From the NCBI GenBank assembly GCA_000378025.1, contig KB899087.1, positions 496,001 to 560,000 on the forward strand: 64,000 nucleotides of DNA. The letters run 5' to 3'. Each line of letters starts with the position of its first letter. The first letter of the stretch is position 1. Shown in pieces: positions 1 to 9,859 of this stretch. The DNA comes from Xanthobacteraceae bacterium 501b. GTDB taxonomy: Bacteria > Pseudomonadota > Alphaproteobacteria > Rhizobiales > Xanthobacteraceae. The notes below the pieces were generated by a model. The model saw nothing but the letters and a program-made list of their open reading frames with translations, had not been told where the DNA came from and ran no database searches. The position numbers and the translations under genes were made by a program.

Positions 1-962
<962 letters not shown>

Positions 963-984
963 GGGGTGGGCCGTGCCTATGGCC

Positions 985-1097
985 CCCTCATCCCCGGGCC
1001 GGACCCGGGGACCCAGACTTTTCCGCCTTCGCGCCCGCTGATTGTGAAGCGCCCGAGCCCGGCCACGGGGTGCCTGGGTCAAGCCCGGGCATGAGGG
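985..1097. repeat. Long imperfect inverted repeat, GC-rich
   Basis: The left arm (985-1016, starting CCCTCATCCCCGGG) and right arm (1074-1097, ending GCCCGGGCATGAGGG) are largely reverse complements, separated by a ~57-base spacer. Within the left arm CCCCGGG and CCCGGGG form a smaller hairpin. A related element with the same arms lies at 5356-5480. Both sit in the gaps between genes, as expected of a dispersed intergenic palindromic element; it could also work as a terminator. Confidence 0.6.
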
Positions 1098-1133
1098 AAG
1101 AAAGGCGAGCGTGCCAAGCGAAGCCCGCGTGAG

Positions 1134-1646
1134 TCACGCGCTCTCGCCGCCGGCCTCGTCGGACGAGGAGATGGACAGGATTTCGAGACTGCGGCCGCCG
1201 AACTCGACCACGTCGCCGACGACCTTGCCCATCAGCGCGATGGCGACGGGAGAGCCATGCGAAACGGTCGCCTGAGAGGGGTCGGCCTCGTCCTCGCCGA
1301 CAATGCGGTAGGTCTGCACGCGGCCATCCTCGCGCTCGAAGCGGACGGTGTGGCCGAACGCGACCACGTCGTCCGACGGTGGCGGCAGCGACACCCGCGC
1401 CGTCTCGACGCGCTGGGAAAAATAACGGATGTCGCGCAGGGGAATCGCCGACTGCCGCCGCCTCTCATTGACATCTTCCAGAGCATTCGCGACCGCCAGC
1501 GCCTGCTGGGCGCGTGCCAATTCCTCCTGCAGCCTCTGCAGGCCGACCGTGGTGACGAAATTGGTTCGACCGGAGATCGGACGCGGCGGCAGAATCGTTT
1601 CCGACGCCGCCTCGGCACTTTCTTCCTTCGCAAACGCCACGCTCAC
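1134..1646 (-). CDS. GreA/GreB-family transcription elongation factor-like protein
   Basis: 170 residues, close to the ~158-residue GreA length. The N-terminal half has a helical stretch (LQRLQEELARAQQALAVANA) that fits the Gre coiled coil. The C-terminal half matches the FKBP-like GreA/B C-terminal domain, including FGHTVRFEREDG and the SHGSPVAIALMGKVVGD segment. Gre factors enter the RNA polymerase secondary channel and stimulate cleavage of backtracked RNA. The acidic tip between the coiled-coil helices is not a clean match to canonical GreA, so this may be a Gre paralogue rather than housekeeping GreA. The start is GTG at 1646; a second GTG lies two codons downstream and the true start is uncertain. 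Confidence 0.8.
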   Translation of the reverse strand: MSVAFAKEESAEAASETILPPRPISGRTNFVTTVGLQRLQEELARAQQALAVANALEDVNERRRQSAIPLRDIRYFSQRVETARVSLPPPSDDVVAFGHTVRFEREDGRVQTYRIVGEDEADPSQATVSHGSPVAIALMGKVVGDVVEFGGRSLEILSISSSDEAGGESA

Positions 1647-1774
1647 TTTTCCGGGCTCCTGTCAGGTCTCTTCAGATGTCGAAGCCACAGCTAGCACTGC
1701 GCGGGGCTGGCGGGCCATGGCCCGCGCAGGCTGTGGATGTTCCCCGAGCGGCAAGCCCCGGGGGTGAGGGCGAT

Positions 1775-2248
1775 TTAATGTGAAATCCCCACAAATCCCA
1801 CGGTCTGCCGCAGCGCCTCGCCGAGAATCATCGCCCCCGCCAGCGCCACGTTGAGCGAGCGGGCGCCTGGCACGAGCGGGATGACGATTCGCGCATCGGC
1901 GGCGGTGTGCACCGCCTCCGGCACCCCCGCGCTCTCGCGGCCGAGCAGCAGCACATCGTCGGGCAAATAGGCGAGGGCGGTATAGGCCACCGCGCCGCGA
2001 GTCGTGCACAGGACAAGGCGCCGCCGCTCCTGCGCGCGCCACGCCTCGAAGGCGTCGAAGCTGGCATGGCGGGTGATTGCGGCGCGGTCGAGATAGTCCA
2101 TTCCCGCCCGCCGGAAGCCGGCATCGCCCACAGGAAAGCCGGCCGGCTCGATGATGTGCAGCGACAGACCGAAGCAGGCGCTGGTGCGCGCCAGCGTGCC
2201 GGCATTCTGGGCGATATCGGGCTGGTAGAGCGCCAGTGCCAGCGTCAT
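1775..2248 (-). CDS. trmL: tRNA (cytidine(34)-2'-O)-methyltransferase TrmL
   Basis: 157 residues from ATG 2248, the usual size of TrmL, a minimal SPOUT-class methyltransferase. It begins ALYQPDIAQNAGTLARTSAC, the family N-terminus, and carries the knot-forming motifs LLLGRESAGVP and IVIPLVPGARSLNVALAGA that bind S-adenosylmethionine. The enzyme methylates the ribose of the wobble base in certain leucine tRNAs. The open frame continues upstream for over 100 codons, but that part is low-complexity and unlike the family, so the internal ATG is chosen. The gene is divergent from petA. Confidence 0.93.
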   Translation of the reverse strand: MTLALALYQPDIAQNAGTLARTSACFGLSLHIIEPAGFPVGDAGFRRAGMDYLDRAAITRHASFDAFEAWRAQERRRLVLCTTRGAVAYTALAYLPDDVLLLGRESAGVPEAVHTAADARIVIPLVPGARSLNVALAGAMILGEALRQTVGFVGISH

Positions 2249-2541
2249 GCGGTGTCCTTCCTCGATCGGCGCCATGCCGGGCGCGGCGCCTTCCCTAGCG
2301 ACAGACGCCCCCTCCGGGAAGGACGCGGGCGCCGGCAGGCGCTCCGCCGCCGGGGGCAGGACGGGTTGCCGCACTGCCTTCATCTGGACAAGGAGCGGCC
2401 CGGATGCAATTAGAGGCAATCGAAGGTAGGGTCGACCGCGTGCCACGCGGACGCCTGCCCGTTTCGCGCGAGCGCTCGACGCCGCGCCGGGACGGTCTGG
2501 CCGAGGCAGCGGTGACGGGTTCGAGGGGAAAGGAAACCATC

Positions 2542-3102
2542 GTGGCAGCAACTGAGACGGCGGGTACCACGCGCCGCGACTTTCTCTACATCGCCACCGG
2601 CGCCATGGGCGCGGTCGGCGCCGCCGCACTCGTGTGGCCCTTCGTCTCCCAGCTCCAGCCCGACGCCTCGGTCCTCGCCATGTCCACCACCGAGGTGGAC
2701 CTGACGTCGATCGCCGAGGGCCAGATGGTCACGGTGAAGTGGCGCGGCAAGCCGGTCTTCGTGTGGAACCGCACGGAGAAGGACATTGCCGAGGCGAAGG
2801 AGACCCAGCTCTCCGCGCTGCTCGACCCGATCGCCCGCAACGCCAACCTGGCGGCGGACGCCCCGGCGACCGACGAGAACCGGGCCGGCGAAGGACATGA
2901 GAAGTGGCTGGTGGTCATCGGCATCTGCACGCATCTGGGCTGCGTGCCGATCGGCCATTCGGGCGAATATGATGGCTGGTTCTGCCCCTGCCATGGTTCG
3001 GAATACGACACGGCCGGGCGGGTCCGTCGCGGGCCGGCGCCGACCAACCTCGACATTCCGCCCTATCAGTTCGTGTCCGACACGAAGATCTCCATCGGCT
3101 GA
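2542..3102 (+). CDS. petA: Ubiquinol-cytochrome c reductase Rieske iron-sulfur subunit
   Basis: 186 residues. GTG at 2542 is chosen because AAAGGA lies just upstream and the protein then starts in the normal place, just before a Tat-type signal anchor ([12 protein letters not shown]) and one membrane helix. The open frame extends 46 codons further upstream, but that stretch does not resemble the family. The [2Fe-2S] ligands are visible as CTHLGC (Cys129, His131) and CPCHGS (Cys148, His151), with the other two cysteines of the disulfide between and beside them. The subunit takes electrons from ubiquinol in cytochrome bc1 and passes them to cytochrome c1. First gene of petABC; 24 bases separate it from petB. 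Confidence 0.96.
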   Translation: MAATETAGTTRRDFLYIATGAMGAVGAAALVWPFVSQLQPDASVLAMSTTEVDLTSIAEGQMVTVKWRGKPVFVWNRTEKDIAEAKETQLSALLDPIARNANLAADAPATDENRAGEGHEKWLVVIGICTHLGCVPIGHSGEYDGWFCPCHGSEYDTAGRVRRGPAPTNLDIPPYQFVSDTKISIG

Positions 3103-3126
3103 GCCGGCGTTCAGGGATATTCACAG

Positions 3127-4401
3127 ATGAGCGGACACTCCACGTTCGAGCCGAAGCACCCGGCGCTCAAGTGGTTCGAGAGCCGGCTTCCGCTGGTTGG
3201 CCTGATCCATTCCTCCTTCGTCGCCTATCCGACGCCGCGCAACCTGAACTACTGGTGGACCTTCGGCGGCATCCTGTCGCTGATGCTGGTCTGCCAGATC
3301 GTCTCGGGCGTGGTGCTGGCGATGCACTACACGCCGCACATCACGCTGGCGTTCGATTCCGTCGAGCACATCATGCGCGATGTCAGCTATGGCTGGCTGA
3401 TCCGCTACATCCACGCGAACGGCGCCTCGATGTTCTTCATCGCGGTCTACATCCACATGTTCCGCGGCCTCTATTACGGGTCCTACAAGGCCCCGCGCGA
3501 GGTGCTGTGGATCCTCGGCTGCATCATCTACCTCCTGATGATGGCCACCGCCTTCATGGGCTATGTGCTGCCGTGGGGCCAGATGAGCTTCTGGGGCGCC
3601 ACCGTCATCACCAACCTGTTCTCGGCCTTCCCGGTCGTCGGCCCGACCATCGTCGAATGGCTGTGGGGCGGCTTCTCGGTCGATAACGCGACGCTCAACC
3701 GCTTCTTCTCGCTGCACTACCTGCTGCCCTTCATGATCGCGGGCGTCGTCGTCCTGCACGTCTGGGCGCTGCATGTGGTGGGCCAGAACAACCCGACCGG
3801 CGTCGAGCCGAAGAGCCCGAAGGACACCGTGCCGTTCACGCCCTACGCGACCATCAAGGACGGGTTCGGCATGGTGTGCTTCCTGATCTTCTTCGCGTGG
3901 TTCCTGTTCTACATCCCGAACTATCTCGGCCACGCCGACAACTACATCCCGGCCAACCCGCTGGTGACGCCGGCGCATATCGTGCCCGAATGGTACTACC
4001 TGCCGTTCTACGCCATGCTGCGCGCGGTGCCGGACAAACTCGGCGGCGTGCTCACCATGTTCGGCGCGATCATCGTGCTGTTCTTCGTGCCGTGGCTGGA
4101 TACGTCGAAGGTGCGCTCGGGCGTCTACCGTCCGCTGTTCAAGCAGTTCTTCTGGATCTGGGTGGTGGTGTGCATCGGCCTCGGCTGGCTCGGCTCCAAG
4201 CCGGCAGAAGGCGGCTATGTCATCGCCGGCCGCATCCTGACGATCTACTACTTCGCCCATTTCCTGATCATCCTTCCGCTGCTCGGCCTGTTCGAGAAGC
4301 CGAAGGCGGTCCCGGCCTCGATCACGGAAGCCGTTCTGGGCAAGAACAAGGGCGCGGCACCGGCCTCGGCAGGCGTCTCGGCGCCGCAGACCAAGGGTTG
4401 A
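3127..4401 (+). CDS. petB: Cytochrome b subunit of the bc1 complex
   Basis: 424 residues, a full-length single-chain cytochrome b with eight or more membrane helices, not the split b6/subunit IV form. Seen are the N-terminal [12 protein letters not shown] helix, the heme-binding helices with paired histidines (AMHYTPH and the [10 protein letters not shown] region, then FSLHYLLPF and [12 protein letters not shown]), and the Qo-site [14 protein letters not shown] motif. It oxidises quinol at the Qo site and reduces quinone at the Qi site across the inner membrane. The last ~25 residues form an Ala/Pro/Lys-rich tail. petC begins 10 bases after the stop. Confidence 0.97.
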   Translation: MSGHSTFEPKHPALKWFESRLPLVGLIHSSFVAYPTPRNLNYWWTFGGILSLMLVCQIVSGVVLAMHYTPHITLAFDSVEHIMRDVSYGWLIRYIHANGASMFFIAVYIHMFRGLYYGSYKAPREVLWILGCIIYLLMMATAFMGYVLPWGQMSFWGATVITNLFSAFPVVGPTIVEWLWGGFSVDNATLNRFFSLHYLLPFMIAGVVVLHVWALHVVGQNNPTGVEPKSPKDTVPFTPYATIKDGFGMVCFLIFFAWFLFYIPNYLGHADNYIPANPLVTPAHIVPEWYYLPFYAMLRAVPDKLGGVLTMFGAIIVLFFVPWLDTSKVRSGVYRPLFKQFFWIWVVVCIGLGWLGSKPAEGGYVIAGRILTIYYFAHFLIILPLLGLFEKPKAVPASITEAVLGKNKGAAPASAGVSAPQTKG

Positions 4402-4411
4402 GCGGATCATC

Positions 4412-5269
4412 ATGAGCACCACCATGTCCTTCCGTTCCAGCCTTCTCCGTCCGCTCGCCGTCGCCGCGCTGGCGTTCGGCCTTGCCGCCCCGGCGCTCGC
4501 CGCCGACGGGCACGGCACGCCGAAGCCCCCGCGCGAGGAGTGGAGCTTCGCCGGCCCGTTCGGCACGTTCGACCAGGCGCAGGTCCAGCGCGGCTTCCAG
4601 GTGTTCAAGGAAGTCTGCGCCTCCTGCCACGCCGCCCACCTGTTCTCGTTCCGCAACCTCGCCCAGCCGGGCGGGCCCTCCTTCAGCGAGGCGCAGGCCA
4701 AGGCGGTGGCGGAGAGCTACCAGGTGCAGGACGGGCCGAACGATGCGGGCGACATGTTCGACCGCCCCGGCCGGCTGTCCGACCGCTGGCCCTCGCCCTT
4801 CCCGAACGAGCAGGCGGCGCGCGCCTCCAATGGTGGCGCCTATCCGCCCGACTTCTCGACGCTGGCCAAGGCGCGCACCTATGAGGTCGGCTTCCCCGGC
4901 TTCCTGATCGACATCTTCACCCAGTACCAGGAGAATGGCGTGGACTATATCCACGCGCTGCTGGTGGGCTATGAGGAGCCGCCGGAAGGGTTCGCCCTGC
5001 CGGAAGGCGCGCATTACAACAAGTACTTCCCCGGCCACGCGATCAAGATGCCGCAGCCGCTCTCGGACGGGCAGGTGACCTACACCGACGGCACGCCCGA
5101 GACGCTCGACCAGTATTCGCGCGACGTGACCGCGTTCATGATGTGGATGGCCGAGCCGCATCTCGAAGCCCGCAAGCGCATCGGCTTCCAGGTGATGATC
5201 TTCCTCATCATCTTCGCCGGCCTGCTCTACTTCACCAAGAAGAAGGTGTGGAAGAGCGTCGGCCACTGA
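4412..5269 (+). CDS. petC: Cytochrome c1
   Basis: 285 residues. An N-terminal Sec signal peptide (ending near PALAADG) is followed by the class I heme c site CASCH (Cys69, Cys72, His73). A distal methionine ligand is expected; HAIKMPQPLSDG near residue 210 fits. One C-terminal membrane anchor (GFQVMIFLIIFAGLLYF) and a basic end (TKKKVWKS) keep the heme domain in the periplasm. The protein accepts electrons from the Rieske subunit and gives them to soluble cytochrome c. Last gene of petABC; a terminator follows 32 bases on. Confidence 0.97.
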   Translation: MSTTMSFRSSLLRPLAVAALAFGLAAPALAADGHGTPKPPREEWSFAGPFGTFDQAQVQRGFQVFKEVCASCHAAHLFSFRNLAQPGGPSFSEAQAKAVAESYQVQDGPNDAGDMFDRPGRLSDRWPSPFPNEQAARASNGGAYPPDFSTLAKARTYEVGFPGFLIDIFTQYQENGVDYIHALLVGYEEPPEGFALPEGAHYNKYFPGHAIKMPQPLSDGQVTYTDGTPETLDQYSRDVTAFMMWMAEPHLEARKRIGFQVMIFLIIFAGLLYFTKKKVWKSVGH

Positions 5270-5301
5270 GCCGCCGCTTCTCCTGCCGGCATGAATAAGC
5301 G

Positions 5302-5325
5302 AAGGGCCCCTGACGGGGCCCTTTT
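5302..5325 (+). terminator. Rho-independent terminator after petABC
   Basis: AAGGGCCCC, a TGAC loop, then GGGGCCCTT form a 9-bp perfect stem that runs into TTTT. It lies 32 bases after the petC stop and fits the end of the petABC transcript. Confidence 0.85.
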
Positions 5326-5355
5326 GCGTTGGGGGCTGCCCTTCGACCCCACACG

Positions 5356-5480
5356 CCCTCATCCCCGGGCTTGACCCGGGGACCCAGGGTTTGCGCCGTC
5401 CCCGCCATTCATCGCCGGGCGCGCACCCTGCGCCGGCAGAGGACAGGCTGGGTGCCCGGGGCACGCCCGGGCATCAGGGA
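5356..5480. repeat. Second copy of the GC-rich inverted-repeat element
   Basis: The left arm at 5356-5388 (GCCCTCATCCCCGGGCTTGA and on) and right arm at 5448-5480 (GCCCGGGCATCAGGGAGGG end) match the arms of the element at 985-1097, but the central spacer differs. Conserved arms around a variable core, each copy between genes, indicate a dispersed palindromic family. A further GGGATGAC-type fragment follows at about 5503-5540. Confidence 0.6.
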
Positions 5481-5554
5481 GGGGCATCGTTCGGCGCGCG
5501 ATCCCGGCTCTTCGGCTTCGCCTCCGGCCGGGATGACCGCTGGGCCAATGCCCC

Positions 5555-6031
5555 TCACGCCTCCAACCTTTCCACAAAGACGCAGTTGGTGAATTCCAGC
5601 ACCAGTTCGCCGGCGGCATCGGTGGCGGTCTCGCGGGTGAAGACGAGGCCCCATTCCGGGCGGCTGGCGCTGGGCTTCTTCGCCGTCACCTCGCTGAAAA
5701 AGGCGAGCGTGTCGCCGGGGCGCACCGGGCGCAGCCAGCGCAGGTCCTTGAAGCCGGGGGAGGGGCCGAGGCGCGGCACCGGCTTGCCCTCGCGGCGCAG
5801 CGCCTCGTGCTGGCGGCTGCAGGCCTGCGCCCGCAGCCGGGCCGAAATCGCCACCGCCTGCCAGCCCGAGGCGACCAGCCCGCCGAAATGGGTGCGCGCG
5901 CCGGCCGCCGCGTCGAGATGAAAGGGCTGCGGGTCGAAGGCGCGGGCGAAGGCGATGATCTCGGCGTCATTGAAGTGGTGCGAGCCAAGCCGCGTGAGCG
6001 CGCCGATCTCGATATCCTCAAAGAACAGCAT
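5555..6031 (-). CDS. MaoC-like dehydratase domain protein (copy 1)
   Basis: 158 residues with a single hotdog domain of the MaoC/R-hydratase type. The opening FFEDIEIG, the AFARAFDPQPFHLD stretch holding the usual Asp and His active-site region, and GGLVASGWQAVAIS match the family. Such proteins hydrate or dehydrate enoyl-CoA compounds; the substrate here is unknown. The gene lies 8 bases after a paralogue (6040-6498) on the same strand, and the pair probably form one operon and perhaps a heterodimer. ATG 6031 begins with the same MLF-ED pattern as the neighbour, which supports the start. Confidence 0.85.
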   Translation of the reverse strand: MLFFEDIEIGALTRLGSHHFNDAEIIAFARAFDPQPFHLDAAAGARTHFGGLVASGWQAVAISARLRAQACSRQHEALRREGKPVPRLGPSPGFKDLRWLRPVRPGDTLAFFSEVTAKKPSASRPEWGLVFTRETATDAAGELVLEFTNCVFVERLEA

Positions 6032-6039
6032 GGGTCCTC

Positions 6040-6498
6040 TCAGGCCGGCCGGAAGCCGGGATTGCGCCGGCCGAACAGGATTGTGCCGACAAGGTCGGTC
6101 CTCACCTCGCCGGCGGTGTCGAGGAGTTCAAAGCGGAATTTCACCAGCCCCATTTCCGGCCGGCTTTTGGACGAGCGGGTTTCCAGCACATGGCGGCGCA
6201 GGCTCAGCACCGTGCCGGGATGGACCGGCTTGAGGAAGCGCACCTCCTCCAGCCCCGGCGAGCCGAGGCAATCGCTGCCGATGAGGAAGCCGTCGGCAGC
6301 GAGGCGCATGAAGATGCAGCACAAATGCCAGCCGGAGGCGGAAAGCCCGCCGAGCCGCGTCGCCTCGGCGGCGGCATCGTCGAGGTGGATCGGCTGGGGG
6401 TCATAGTCGCGGGCGAAGGCGACGATTTCCTCGCGCCCGACCACATAGCGCCCGCAGGTCGCGACATGGCCTTCATGGAAGTCTTCCCAGAACAGCAT
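6040..6498 (-). CDS. MaoC-like dehydratase domain protein (copy 2)
   Basis: 152 residues and clearly homologous to the next gene: FWEDFHEGHV, AFARDYDPQPIHLDD and GGLSASGWHLCCIFMRLAAD align with the same segments of copy 1. A single hotdog fold with the Asp/His catalytic region is expected. Two side-by-side small MaoC proteins suggest an old tandem duplication and possibly a two-chain hydratase, since double-hotdog enzymes need two domains. No acyl-CoA pathway gene adjoins to fix the substrate. Confidence 0.85.
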   Translation of the reverse strand: MLFWEDFHEGHVATCGRYVVGREEIVAFARDYDPQPIHLDDAAAEATRLGGLSASGWHLCCIFMRLAADGFLIGSDCLGSPGLEEVRFLKPVHPGTVLSLRRHVLETRSSKSRPEMGLVKFRFELLDTAGEVRTDLVGTILFGRRNPGFRPA

Positions 6499-6640
6499 CG
6501 CGCCCCCCGTCAGGCGCGCCCCCAGCGGGCCGCGCGCCTCTTCCGGGTCCGATCACAGGCGACGATGCCCGCGAGGTCAAGAGCGGCGTTTGACGGGCGA
6601 AGGCGGCCGGGTCATCAACGCGCGCGGCGGCAGCTGTCGC

Positions 6641-7114
6641 TCACAGTTCCATCAGCACGACCGCGATCGGATCGCCGCCGATGCCGTGGGAAAAAGTGCC
6701 GGTGCCGACCGTGCGGAAGCCGTGGCGGCGGTAGAAGCCCTCGGCGTTGACGGTGGCCTCGACCTTGATCGGGCCGGCATGCCCCGCGCGCGCCTGACCG
6801 ATGCCGATCTCCAGCAGCCGCGCGCCGAGGCCCGCGCCGGCAGCGTCTGGAACGAGGAACAGCCGCGTCACCTCGCCGGGTTCGGCGTCGACGAAGCCGA
6901 CGATGAGGCCCTCGCATTCGGCGACGGTCACACCGCCCTTGGCGATCAGCCCCTCATAGGTGGCGGGGGTGCGGGCGCCCATCCAGCCCTCGATCTGCGC
7001 CGGGGAATAGGCGCCCGTGGCGAGGCCGGCGACGGAGAGCCGCGTGACCTCGAACAGGCGGGCGCCGTCGCCGGCGCGGGCGGGCCGCAGCACGAATCTC
7101 TCTGCGCCGCTCAT
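6641..7114 (-). CDS. GNAT-family N-acetyltransferase
   Basis: 157 residues, one GNAT domain. The acetyl-CoA loop region reads VTRLFLVPDAAGAGLGARLL, containing the typical Q/R-x-x-G-x-G/A pattern. A C-terminal YRRHGFRTVGTGTF segment matches the motif B end of the fold. The N-terminus (FVLRPARAGDGARLFEV) is typical of the family. The enzyme would transfer acetyl from acetyl-CoA to an amine; no substrate can be assigned. It lies 23 bases downstream of ychF on the same strand. Confidence 0.85.
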   Translation of the reverse strand: MSGAERFVLRPARAGDGARLFEVTRLSVAGLATGAYSPAQIEGWMGARTPATYEGLIAKGGVTVAECEGLIVGFVDAEPGEVTRLFLVPDAAGAGLGARLLEIGIGQARAGHAGPIKVEATVNAEGFYRRHGFRTVGTGTFSHGIGGDPIAVVLMEL

Positions 7115-7137
7115 GTCGGGGCCCCGTCCGGTGTCGC

Positions 7138-8235
7138 TCAGGTGTTGAAGCGGAAATGCAGCACGTCGCCATCGGCGACGACATATTCCTTGCCCTCCAG
7201 CCGCAGCCGGCCGGCATCGCGGGCGCCGGCCTCGCCATTGCCCTTGACGTAGTCGTCGAAGGCGATGGTTTCGGAACGGATGAAGCCCTTTTCGAAATCC
7301 GAATGGATCACGCCGGCCGCGCCGGGGGCCTTGGTGCCCGCCGTGATGGTCCAGGCGCGGGCTTCCTTCGGGCCGACGGTGAAATAGGTCACGAGCTTCA
7401 GGAGCTCGTAGCCGGTGCGGATGATGCGGTTGAGGCCGGGCTCCTCAAGGTCGATGGCTTCGAGATAGTCCTTCTGCTCGTCCGCCGGCAGCACGGCGAT
7501 CTCGCTCTCGATCTTGGCCGAGACGACCACCGCCTTGGCGCCTTCCTTCTTGGCGAGCGCGAACACCTCGGCGGAGAGGGCGTTGCCCGCCTTGGCCGAG
7601 GCTTCCTCGACATTGCAGACATAGAGCACGGGCTTGGAGGAGAGCAGGCCGAGCATGCGGAAGGCCTTTTCCTCCTCGGGCTTCACCTCGACGAGGCGCG
7701 CGGGCTTGCCTTCGCGCAGCAGCACGAGGGCGCGGGTCATCAGGTCGAGCAGTTCCTTGGCGTCCTTGTCGCCGCCCTTGGCCTTCTTCTCCAGCGCGCC
7801 GGCGCGCTTCTCAAGGCTTTCGAGATCGGCCAGCATCAACTCGGTCTCGATGGTCTCAATGTCGGAGATCGGCGCCAGCTTGCCCTCGACATGGGTGACG
7901 TCGGAATCCTCGAAGCAGCGCACCACATGGGCGATGGCGTCGCATTCGCGGATATTGGCGAGGAACTGGTTGCCGAGGCCCTCGCCCTTCGAGGCGCCGC
8001 GCACCAGGCCGGCAATGTCGACGAAGGTGAGGCGGGTGGGGATGATCTGCTGCGAGCCGGCGATCTTGGCCAGCGTCTCCAGCCGCGGATCAGGCACCGC
8101 CACATCGCCGACATTCGGCTCGATGGTGCAGAACGGGTAGTTCGCCGCCTGCGCCGCCGCCGTCTGCGTCAGCGCGTTGAAAAGGGTCGACTTGCCGACG
8201 TTGGGCAGGCCGACAATGCCGCATTTGAAGCCCAT
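7138..8235 (-). CDS. ychF: Redox-regulated ATPase YchF
   Basis: 365 residues, full length. Walker A is GLPNVGKST, and an NxxE-type G4 replaces NKxD as expected of YchF, a GTPase-fold protein that prefers ATP. The G3 region is TFVDIAGLVRGASKGEGLGN, and a helical arm lies near residues 130-170. The C-terminal TGS-like domain ends RLEGKEYVVADGDVLHFRFN. YchF/OLA1 binds ribosomes and affects the stress response and translation of leaderless messages. It lies upstream of a GNAT gene and next to pth, as in many Proteobacteria. Confidence 0.96.
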   Translation of the reverse strand: MGFKCGIVGLPNVGKSTLFNALTQTAAAQAANYPFCTIEPNVGDVAVPDPRLETLAKIAGSQQIIPTRLTFVDIAGLVRGASKGEGLGNQFLANIRECDAIAHVVRCFEDSDVTHVEGKLAPISDIETIETELMLADLESLEKRAGALEKKAKGGDKDAKELLDLMTRALVLLREGKPARLVEVKPEEEKAFRMLGLLSSKPVLYVCNVEEASAKAGNALSAEVFALAKKEGAKAVVVSAKIESEIAVLPADEQKDYLEAIDLEEPGLNRIIRTGYELLKLVTYFTVGPKEARAWTITAGTKAPGAAGVIHSDFEKGFIRSETIAFDDYVKGNGEAGARDAGRLRLEGKEYVVADGDVLHFRFNT

Positions 8236-8322
8236 GATGCGATGCTCGATCGAGAGGAACGGTTGCCGCCGTGGTTAGGCAGAATGGCGGGCGAGTGCAA
8301 GTGATGGCGCGCTGTCAGCAGG

Positions 8323-8934
8323 TCAGCCGGGCTTCTTGCCGGGCTTGTCAGGCGGCCCGAAGCCACGCGCTTCGAGAAACAGGTGCATCCGGTTCTGGAA
8401 CTCGTCCAGCCGGTGGGTGGCGAGCAGGCCGGCGAGATCGGCGCAGCCTTCGCACACCGCCTCCACCCAGTCGCGCTCGGCCTTGGCGAAGTCGCTCAGC
8501 ACATAATGGTGCACCAGCGCCTTGTCGCCGGGATGGCCGATGCCGAGGCGGATGCGGGCATAGTCATTGCCGCAATGGGCGGTGATGGAGCGCAGGCCAT
8601 TATGCCCGGCATTGCCGCCGCCGACCTTGTAGCGGATCTTGGCCGGCGGCAGGTCGAGCTCGTCATGGAAGGCGAACACGTCGCGCAACTCGATCTTGTA
8701 GAAGCGCTGGGCTTCCGCCACCGCGCGGCCGCTCTCGTTCATGAAGGTCTCGGGCAGCAGCGCGAGCACCTTCTGGCCGTCGATCTCGCCTTCGCAGGCG
8801 GCGCCCTGGAAGCGCCGGCGCCACGGCGAGAAACGATGCCGGCGGGCGATGGCATCCACCGCCATGAAGCCGATATTGTGCCGGTTGCCGGCATATTTCG
8901 AGCCGGGATTGCCGAGCCCGGTGAACAGCAGCAC
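8323..8934 (-). CDS. pth: Peptidyl-tRNA hydrolase
   Basis: 203 residues. GTG at 8934 is chosen because GGAGG stands 7 bases upstream and the protein then starts directly at [19 protein letters not shown], the conserved N-terminus with the catalytic His in NRHNIG. Other family segments are [21 protein letters not shown] and [13 protein letters not shown]. The enzyme frees tRNA from peptidyl-tRNA dropped by ribosomes. It lies downstream of rplY on the same strand, the usual rplY-pth-ychF order. Confidence 0.95.
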   Translation of the reverse strand: MLLFTGLGNPGSKYAGNRHNIGFMAVDAIARRHRFSPWRRRFQGAACEGEIDGQKVLALLPETFMNESGRAVAEAQRFYKIELRDVFAFHDELDLPPAKIRYKVGGGNAGHNGLRSITAHCGNDYARIRLGIGHPGDKALVHHYVLSDFAKAERDWVEAVCEGCADLAGLLATHRLDEFQNRMHLFLEARGFGPPDKPGKKPG

Positions 8935-8974
8935 CGTGTGCCTCCTGCAGTTCGTGCCATGCCCCGAAACGACA

Positions 8975-9000
8975 AGAGCCGGAAGCGGGCTTCCGGCTCT
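8975..9000 (-). terminator. Stem-loop between rplY and pth
   Basis: AGAGCCGGAAG, a four-base CGGG loop and CTTCCGGCTCT form a perfect 11-bp stem between rplY (ends 9068) and pth (starts 8934). The T tract on the minus strand is interrupted, so it may only partly stop transcription or may protect the rplY message end. Confidence 0.6.
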
Positions 9001-9067
9001 CCTCGCGGGATGGTCGGGCGGCGCCGCGCAGGGCCGCCCGATCAGCCGTATCAGCCGTTCAGGCGCA

Positions 9068-9691
9068 TCAGGCCTTGGCGGCGTCGGCGGCGGCGGCCGC
9101 AGCTTCGTCTTCCTCGGCTTCCTTGAGGCCCGACGGGGCCGCAATGGTGGCGAGCGTGTCGTCGCCATGGCCGGCCCAGGTCACGCCTGCCGGCAGCTTG
9201 ATCGCCGAGAGGTGGATGGAATCGCCGAAGGCGTAGTCGGCGATATCGACCTCGATGGCGGTCGGGATGGCGTCGGCCGGCACGTTCAGCGCCACGGTGT
9301 GGCTGACGATGTTGAGCGAGCCGCCTTCCTTGATCGCCGGCGCGGTGTCGGCGTTGAGGAAGTGCACCGGCACGTCGACGGCGAGGGTGGCGCCAACGGC
9401 GACGCGCAGGAAATCGATGTGCAGCGGGAAGTCCTTGACCACGTCGAGCTGGTAGTCGCGCGGGATCACCCGGTGCTTCTGGCCGTCAACCTCGACGTTG
9501 AACAGCGTGGTCAGGAAGTGACCGGCATAGATGATCTTGTTGATCTCGACATGGTCGAGCGTGATGCCGACGGGGGCCTTGCCGTCGCCGTAGATCACGG
9601 CGGGTACGCGACCGGCGCGGCGTTCAGCACGAGCGGCCCCCTTGCCGACCTTCGTGCGGGCCTGCGCCTTCAGTTCCTTGATGGCGGTCAT
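9068..9691 (-). CDS. rplY: 50S ribosomal protein L25/general stress protein Ctc
   Basis: 207 residues from ATG 9691, the long CTC form with an L25 domain plus a C-terminal beta domain. The start [20 protein letters not shown] and [19 protein letters not shown] are typical of L25, which binds 5S rRNA. The end is an Ala/Glu-rich tail ([17 protein letters not shown]). The open frame continues upstream, but only this ATG gives a family N-terminus. Located directly upstream of pth. Confidence 0.95.
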   Translation of the reverse strand: MTAIKELKAQARTKVGKGAARAERRAGRVPAVIYGDGKAPVGITLDHVEINKIIYAGHFLTTLFNVEVDGQKHRVIPRDYQLDVVKDFPLHIDFLRVAVGATLAVDVPVHFLNADTAPAIKEGGSLNIVSHTVALNVPADAIPTAIEVDIADYAFGDSIHLSAIKLPAGVTWAGHGDDTLATIAAPSGLKEAEEDEAAAAAADAAKA

Positions 9692-9859
9692 GGTTGTCCT
9701 CAATGGTTGCAAATGGACAAGGCCGCTCGCGCGGCCCGTTCCTTCAGGCGTGGTAGGTTTGAGTCCACGGCGCGCCTCCAGGGGTGCGGAAAGGCCGGGA
9801 CCGGGCGCGCTCATAGCAGCAAAAGCCTTGGCGGGCAATGTTTGCCCGCGGCTGCGGCC

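Noticed and set aside
2404-2541. In-frame N-terminal extension of petA
   Set aside because: The added 46 residues are unlike Rieske proteins; GTG 2542 has a better ribosome site and places the Tat signal at the N-terminus.
3121-4701. 526-codon minus-strand open frame opposite petB/petC
   Set aside because: Antisense shadow; petB and petC carry all heme and quinone-site motifs.
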